NCBI GenBank assembly: GCA_007134405.1
Contig: SLKW01000154.1
Coordinates: 1-5,293 of the forward strand
Direction of reading: 5' to 3'
From: Paracoccaceae bacterium
Lineage (GTDB): Bacteria > Pseudomonadota > Alphaproteobacteria > Rhodobacterales > Rhodobacteraceae
Length of the DNA stretch: 5,293 nucleotides
Made by a program: the position numbers and the translations under genes. The notes under the pieces were generated by a model. That model saw only the letters and a program-made list of their open reading frames with translations, was not told the origin of the DNA and ran no database searches. Position 1 is the stretch's first letter. Every line of letters begins with the position of its first letter. Shown here in pieces: positions 4,407 through 5,293 of the stretch.

Positions 4407-5293
4407 GTGTCTTTTCAGGCCGATCTCGGCTTTCGATCCAATGCCCGCGCCGTCCTGGCGCTGGGCCTGCCGCTCATTGGCAGCCACCTGGCGCAGTTCG
4501 CGCTGCATGTGACCGATGCGATCATGCTGGGCTGGTACGGGGTGATCGACCTGGCGGCGGGCGCACTGGGCGCGCAGATGTTCTTTGCCTTCTTCACCTT
4601 TGGCGCGGGCTATGCCAACGCCGTCATGCCGATGGTCGCCACCGCCGCCGCCGGCGGCGACGAGACCGAGGTGCGCCGCGCCACTCGCATGGGAATGTGG
4701 CTGTCGATCGGCTACGCGATCCTGGTCCTGCCCTTCTTCCTGCTCTCGGAGCCGATCCTGGCGTCGCTGGGCCAGCAGGAAGAGGTCGCGACGCTGGGCG
4801 GCGCGTATCTGGCGATCGTGGGCTACGGGCTGGGGCCGGCGCTGCTGGTCATGGTGCTGAAAAGCTACCTCGCCGCCCTGGGCCGCACGCAGGTGGTGCT
4901 GTGGGTCACAGTGGCGGCGGTCTTCGTCAATGCCGGGCTCAACTGGGTCTTCATCTTCGGCAATCTGGGCGCGCCCGAGATGGGCGCGCGCGGCGCGGCG
5001 CTGGTTTCGGTCATCGTGCAGTTCTTCACGCTGGCGATCATGCTGGCCTACGCCGTCTGGCTGCCGGCGCTGCGGCGCTATACGCTTCTGGTGCGCTTCT
5101 GGCGGCCGGACTGGACGGCGCTCAGGCGGGTGAACGCCCTGGGCTTGCCCATCGGCGCGGCGCTTCTGGCCGAGACCGGGCTTTTCGCCGCCGCCTCGAT
5201 CATGATGGGCTGGATGGGCGCGCAGGCGCTGGCCGCGCATTCCATCGCCTTCGAGATCACGGCGATGTTCTTCATGGTCCATATGGGGCTTTC
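4407..5293 (+). CDS. MATE family multidrug/Na+ efflux transporter, 3' end outside window
   Basis: The frame runs 295 codons to the edge without a stop; MATE proteins are usually about 450 residues, so roughly two thirds is present. Such proteins export cationic drugs or metabolites across the inner membrane in exchange for Na+ or H+. The N-terminal stretch LALGLPLIGSHLAQFALHVTD (17-37) followed by AIMLGWYG (38-45) is typical of the first helix of NorM-like members. Further features are FGAGYANAVMPMVATAAAGGD (65-85), the charged turn ETEVRRATRMG (86-96), VNAGLNWVFIFG (174-185), MGARGAALVSVI (192-203) and LGLPIGAALLAETGLF (245-260), which begins the second half-repeat. GTG 4407 is taken as the start, with AGG at 4397-4399 seven bases upstream. 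Another in-frame GTG at 4362 would add 15 residues, and a stop at 4356 bounds the frame. The substrate is not predictable. Confidence 0.9.
   Translation, partial: MSFQADLGFRSNARAVLALGLPLIGSHLAQFALHVTDAIMLGWYGVIDLAAGALGAQMFFAFFTFGAGYANAVMPMVATAAAGGDETEVRRATRMGMWLSIGYAILVLPFFLLSEPILASLGQQEEVATLGGAYLAIVGYGLGPALLVMVLKSYLAALGRTQVVLWVTVAAVFVNAGLNWVFIFGNLGAPEMGARGAALVSVIVQFFTLAIMLAYAVWLPALRRYTLLVRFWRPDWTALRRVNALGLPIGAALLAETGLFAAASIMMGWMGAQALAAHSIAFEITAMFFMVHMGL

Noticed and set aside
4389..5282. Long minus-strand open frame opposite the MATE gene
   Set aside because: It is an antisense shadow with charged, repetitive composition; the plus strand encodes recognisable MATE helices.

Overview
The window is high-GC DNA, with strong G/C preference at third codon positions and short or overlapping gene junctions. 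Together with the protein families present (an LrgAB pair, a GAF-type methionine sulfoxide reductase, a LYS1-like saccharopine dehydrogenase, a NicO-type metal exporter and a MATE transporter), this suggests an alphaproteobacterium, most likely of the Rhodobacterales. That placement is inference from composition and family mix, not from a database match. No rRNA, tRNA, CRISPR array, insertion sequence or phage gene was seen.

Layout. Positions 1-478 (minus strand) hold the 5' part of a gene for a secreted, extremely acidic Ala/Glu/Asp-repeat protein. It starts at 478 and runs off the left edge. Positions 479-687 are a divergent intergenic region: an A/T-richer part (about 479-540) forms the leader of the minus-strand gene, and a G/C-rich part (541-687) with several inverted repeats precedes the plus-strand genes. 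From 688 to the right edge everything is on the plus strand: lrgA (688-1050), lrgB (1043-1759, overlapping lrgA by 8 bases), free methionine-(R)-sulfoxide reductase (1815-2282), a LYS1-type saccharopine dehydrogenase (2282-3325, overlapping the previous gene by one base), a NicO/RcnA-like nickel/cobalt transporter (3390-4331), and the first 295 codons of a MATE efflux transporter (4407 to the edge).

How the genes may work together. lrgAB is a translationally coupled membrane pair, probably a small-metabolite (pyruvate- or glycolate-like) transporter or cell-envelope modulator. The methionine sulfoxide reductase and saccharopine dehydrogenase are joined by a TGATG stop-start and are probably made together. 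The whole plus-strand set could be one transcript up to the NicO gene; a weak sigma70-like promoter candidate lies just before the MATE gene. The set has no obvious single pathway, and nothing in it amounts to a clearly new multi-gene system. The least explained item is the acidic repeat protein at the left edge. The most curious regional pattern is a codon-pair habit of writing Leu-Leu as CTT-CTG.
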